From Trachelipus rathkii (lineage: Eukaryota; Arthropoda; Malacostraca; Isopoda; Trachelipodidae), in the NCBI GenBank assembly GCA_015478945.1, contig JABUQX010039060.1, positions 1 to 22,146 of the forward strand: a DNA stretch of 22,146 nucleotides, read 5' to 3'. Position numbers and translations under genes: made by a program. Each line of letters begins with the position of its first letter. The first letter of the stretch is position 1. The notes under the pieces were generated by a model, which did no database searches, had not been told where the DNA came from, and saw only the letters and a list, made by a program, of their open reading frames with translations. Positions 18,950 through 22,146 of the stretch are shown here, piece by piece.

Positions 18950-20880
18950 GTGCTGGCTGTTTATCTCGTGCGGATGTTGTGTGTTAAGTTGTTATGTTTA
19001 TAGTTTAATTCTATCGGGGTAAAACTTTGTTATGTTTAGCTATTCGATGGTCTGTACGATAATTAGATCGTTAGACATAGAATCATATTCAAAGGATGGG
19101 TTGGGGGAAGGGTGGGGTATGTGTTTTGATTTTAACTGGTTTAGTGTATGTAAATGTAAATTTTTTACGTTTAAAACATAAAAAGAATAAAATTCTAAGT
19201 AAAAACAAAATTTTAAAGAATAATGTTAAAAATTAAAGTTTTTTTTAAAAAATAAAAAAAATAATTATAAGAAATAAAATTAAAAAAATCAAAAGTTTTT
19301 TAAAACAAAAAAGTTTTAAAAGAAATAAATTGAATAAATAAAAGTTTTATAAAAAAAAGTTTAAAAAAAATAAAATTATAAACATAAATAAAACGTTTAA
19401 AAAAGAAAAAGAAAAAGATGTGAAAGGCGACGTTCTGTATGTTTTGTTAGTTATTTACTGTTGTTTAAGTATTGAACCTTTGTTAATGTTGACTGGTTTT
19501 ATTCATGGTGAAGGTGTGTTAGATTCTGTCGTTGTAATTATATTCTTAATTCAGGTTTGATATTTTTGCCTTTATTGATGTGAAAACTTTGTTACGTTAG
19601 CATATATTCGTTGGGTAATGTATGGTGCTTAGGTAAGGTAATGATAAATTTTTTTGTTAAATGTACGATGTTAATGTAAAATTAATAACCGTGATATGTT
19701 AGCGATATTTTAAAAAAGTGTAAATGGGTACGTTTTAGTTGCAAATGTTAGTGGACTTTTAACTGTTGTAAAGTATGAACTTTGTTAATGGTTTGTTGTT
19801 TATTCGTAGTTAAGATATGTAGGTTTTGTCGTTTTGTACAATATATTCTGAAGTTCAGGTTGGTGATATATTTAGCTTTATTGATGTGAAGACTTTGTTA
19901 CGTCAATCATATATTTCGTTGGTCAGTATGCATGTTTAGCTATGTTTGGATAATTTTTTTTGTTAAAATGTTACCTTGTAATGCAAAATAACAGTGATAT
20001 GTTAATATGTTTGAGAAAGCGTGAATGGGGTATTCTGGGCTCAATGTTAGTACTTTACTGATGTTCGGTATGGACTTTGAATGTTAGTTGTTTATTCGTC
20101 CTTAAGATATGTTGGGTTTTTGTCGTTGTATATTATTTCTGGTTCCGGTTATGATATGGTAGCTTTATTGATATGAAAGATTTTGTTAGCGATAGCATAT
20201 TATTCGTTGGTCAGTATGATGTTTAGTGAGGTATTAGTAAATTTTTGTTGAGGGTTGTTAATGTAAAATACAGTGATATGTTTTTGAGAAATGTTTTGAG
20301 AAGTGTAATAGGGTAACGTTTTGTTGGCATGTGTAGTAGTTTAGCTGTTGTTAAGCTATAGATCTTTGTTATGTAGCTATTTATTCGTGCTTAAGATGTG
20401 TTGGCATTGTCGTTGTATATTATATTCTGAGTTCAGGTTATGATATGTTTTAGCTTTAATAATTGATGTGAAAATTGGTATGTTTAGGCAATATATTCAA
20501 GTGGCTCCAGTATGATGTTAAGGTAAGGTGATAATAAATTTTTTGTTATTGTGTTACCTGTAATGTAAAAGTAGCAGTGATACTGTTTTAGAGAATGTTT
20601 GAGAAGTGTGATAGGGTACGTTTGTTGCATGTTAGTTACTTTGCTGTTGATAAGTATGGAACTTTTGTTAATGTTAGCTGTTTATTCGCTCTTAAGATAT
20701 GTTAGGTTTTTGTCGTTGTATATTATACTTTGAGTTCGTTATGATATGTTAGCTTATTTGACTGTAAAAATTTGTTACGTTAGCATATATTCGAAGATTT
20801 GTATGAAAGAAATTTTTACGCTGTTTATCCAAAATGATATTCGAAATATGACTTAAATCAATAAATCAATAGATCAATAC
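18950..20880. repeat. Degenerate satellite, right array (about 290-300-base core)
   Basis: The same marker phrases as the left array recur at about 19519, 19820, 20112, 20401 and 20702, with steps of 301, 292, 289 and 301. These copies mostly lack the extra segment; it appears only at about 19040-19130 and at 20830-20920, the array edges. Monomers resemble each other more in order than in exact sequence. Confidence 0.8.
19140..19430. repeat. A/T-only block following a G-rich block
   Basis: Runs of AAAATAAA and TTTTTAAAA with almost no C or G. It begins with GTAAATTTTTTACGTTTAAA, a phrase that recurs in altered form near 20965 and 21400, each time after a G-rich block. No gene. Confidence 0.75.
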
Positions 20881-21130
20881 TTCAATAGATCAGATTTTGG
20901 GTTGGGGATGGGAGCTGGGCTAGTTGTTTGATTACTGGTCTTGATTTAACCTCTTTAGGGTAATGTAAAAACCCATTTTTTTACGTTATAAATATGAAAG
21001 GTAAATTTTCTTAAAAAACTAAAACTGTTTAAAGCGTTAAAAACAAAAATAAATTAAACAGTTTTTGTGATTATGTATACAGATGTGACCTGAAACAGTA
21101 GCTCGAAAGATTAATGGTTCATTAGATCAT
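20881..21130. repeat. Composite G-rich/A-rich unit, degenerate copy
   Basis: The AATCAATAGATC run, a G-rich block, TTGATTACTGG, then TTTTTTACGTTATAAA and A-rich DNA up to a second CGAAAGAT...GATCATAGG phrase. It repeats the order seen at 19040-19430 and 21060-21500. Confidence 0.65.
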
Positions 21131-21380
21131 AGGTGGGGAGGGTTGTGACGCTAGGGAGGTTGGGGAGGATGGGGAGGCTAGGGAGGCTGAGGATGCTGAG
21201 GAGGCCGGGGAGGTTGAGGAGGGTGGGGAGGCTGAGGAGTCTGGGGAGGGCGAGGATTTAGGGGAGGAGGCTGGGGAGGCTGAGGAGGCTGCGGAGTCTG
21301 AGGAGGTTGGGGAGGCCGGGAGGCCAGGAGAGCTGAGTTGGCCGGGGAGGCTGGGGAGGCTAGGGAGGGGGGGAGGGCGG
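21131..21380 (+). repeat. Purine minisatellite, GGGGAGGCT-type 9-mer
   Basis: About 27 irregular copies of a 9-base unit (GGGGAGGCT, GAGGAGGCT, GGGGAGGTT) lie on the + strand, with almost all C confined to the GCT position. The strand bias and G runs make G-quadruplex or triplex structure likely. Confidence 0.92.
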
Positions 21381-21520
21381 TGTGATATATATAAAACGTA
21401 AATTTTTTTTGTTATAAACTTAAAAAGAATAAAAAATGTTTAATTTTTTTTTAGTTTTTATTTTTAAAAAATTTTTTTTTTTTAAATTTTTTTTCAATTT
21501 ACTTTTTTTCTGTATCGAAG
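21381..21520. repeat. A/T-only block after purine minisatellite
   Basis: Starts with AAACGTAAATTTTTTTTGTT and continues as long T and A runs. Nothing else is seen. Confidence 0.75.
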
Positions 21521-21538
21521 ATGCATCATAAGCGGATA

Positions 21539-22060
21539 CATTATAAGAACGGTGTATACCAAGTTTCGTCGTTCTATGTTAATATTTCAGGTTTGGGCGC
21601 TGGAGGCCCCCTTTGGAGTGTGTACGGCTATTTAACCCTATATATGATATGGGTACATTATATGAAGGGTATATACCGATTTTCAACGTTCTATGTCAAT
21701 TTCCTATGATTGATGGGTCACCACCCCACTCTGGGGTGTGTACGGTTATTTAACTCCATATACGATGTGTGTACCTTATATGAAGGGTATATACCGAGTT
21801 TCGTCGTTCTACGTCGATATTCTAGGTTTGGGGGGTCAGAATCCCCCGTGGGGTGCTCATTGTCATTTCACCTCGTCTACAGCATGGGTACCTTATATTT
21901 GGGGTGTATACCAAGTTTCAGCCTTCTACGTTAATATTCACTGTTTAGGGGGGTTAGTATCCCCACATTGGGGCTGCGCTGTTATGTAACCTCATATACA
22001 ATGAAGATATCTTATATGAAGATTGTATACTGAGTTTCAGATTTCTACGTCAATATTCAA
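21539..22060. repeat. 117-119-base tandem repeat, about 4.4 copies
   Basis: The unit starts CATTATATGAAGGGTATATACC at 21539, 21657, 21774, 21891 and 22010, with steps of 118, 117, 117 and 119. Each unit continues with a TTTCGTCGTTCTACGTCAAT-like phrase, a G-run/C-run inverted repeat and TGTACGGTTATTTAAC. Peptides such as VSSFYVNI recur because the unit is close to a multiple of three; no gene is supported. Confidence 0.93.
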
Positions 22061-22061
22061 T

Positions 22062-22063
<2 letters not shown>

Positions 22064-22143
<80 letters not shown>

Positions 22144-22146
22144 TAT
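22064..22146. repeat. (TA)n microsatellite at window end
   Basis: Near-perfect TA dinucleotide repeat with two phase shifts, running to the last base. Confidence 0.97.

Noticed and set aside
15002..20880. CRISPR-like array
   Set aside because: The period of about 300 bases, degenerate whole-unit repetition and eukaryotic context fit a satellite; there are no short identical repeats with unique spacers.
14671..22146. tRNA or rRNA genes in the right half
   Set aside because: No A-box/B-box pair, cloverleaf or conserved rRNA phrase was found by eye.

Overview
The window looks like an AT-rich, repeat-rich nuclear contig from an invertebrate animal, probably an arthropod. The grounds are a Ty3/Gypsy-type LTR retrotransposon, long (AAT)n, (CT)n and (TA)n microsatellites, and no spaced bacterial-style genes. 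The species cannot be named from sequence alone. Many one- or two-base frameshifts sit in homopolymers or dinucleotide runs inside otherwise well-preserved coding sequence. This fits either a decaying young element or an unpolished long-read assembly.

Positions 365-14670 hold one large LTR retrotransposon on the minus strand. The 5' LTR is 12656-14670, with a TGT...ACA boundary, and a tRNA-Lys-like primer binding site follows at 12649-12636. The Gag ATG is at 12588. Reading leftward come Gag with five zinc knuckles, a first retropepsin (PR1), a linker, reverse transcriptase, RNase H, an OTU-like domain, a second retropepsin-like domain (PR2), integrase with HHCC, DDE and GPF motifs, and a charged tail. 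The 3' LTR (365-1943) lacks the last 325 bases of its partner and runs into a pyrimidine-rich tract (1-364). No env is seen.

The mid-Gag to PR1 to linker segment occurs twice, at 9646-12081 (copy A) and 6109-8704 (copy B). The copies are separated by 941 bases of unrelated sequence that begins with (ATTCT)6. The two copies are damaged in complementary places. Without this duplication the internal region would be about 7.2 kb.

Right of the element, 14671-22146 holds no recognisable gene family. A short coding-like ORF lies at 14768-15001. A degenerate satellite with a period of about 300 bases follows (15002-17640 and 18950-20880), with longer periods where a segment carrying a G-rich block is inserted. 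It is interrupted by a non-satellite island (17641-18950) with Met-less coding-like frames. The right edge has a purine minisatellite (21131-21380), an A/T block, a 117-119-base tandem repeat and terminal (TA)n.

The most interesting system is the element's polyprotein layout: RNase H, then OTU-like, then a second retropepsin, then integrase. An in-frame stop-start (TAA-ATG) lies exactly at the RNase H/OTU border.
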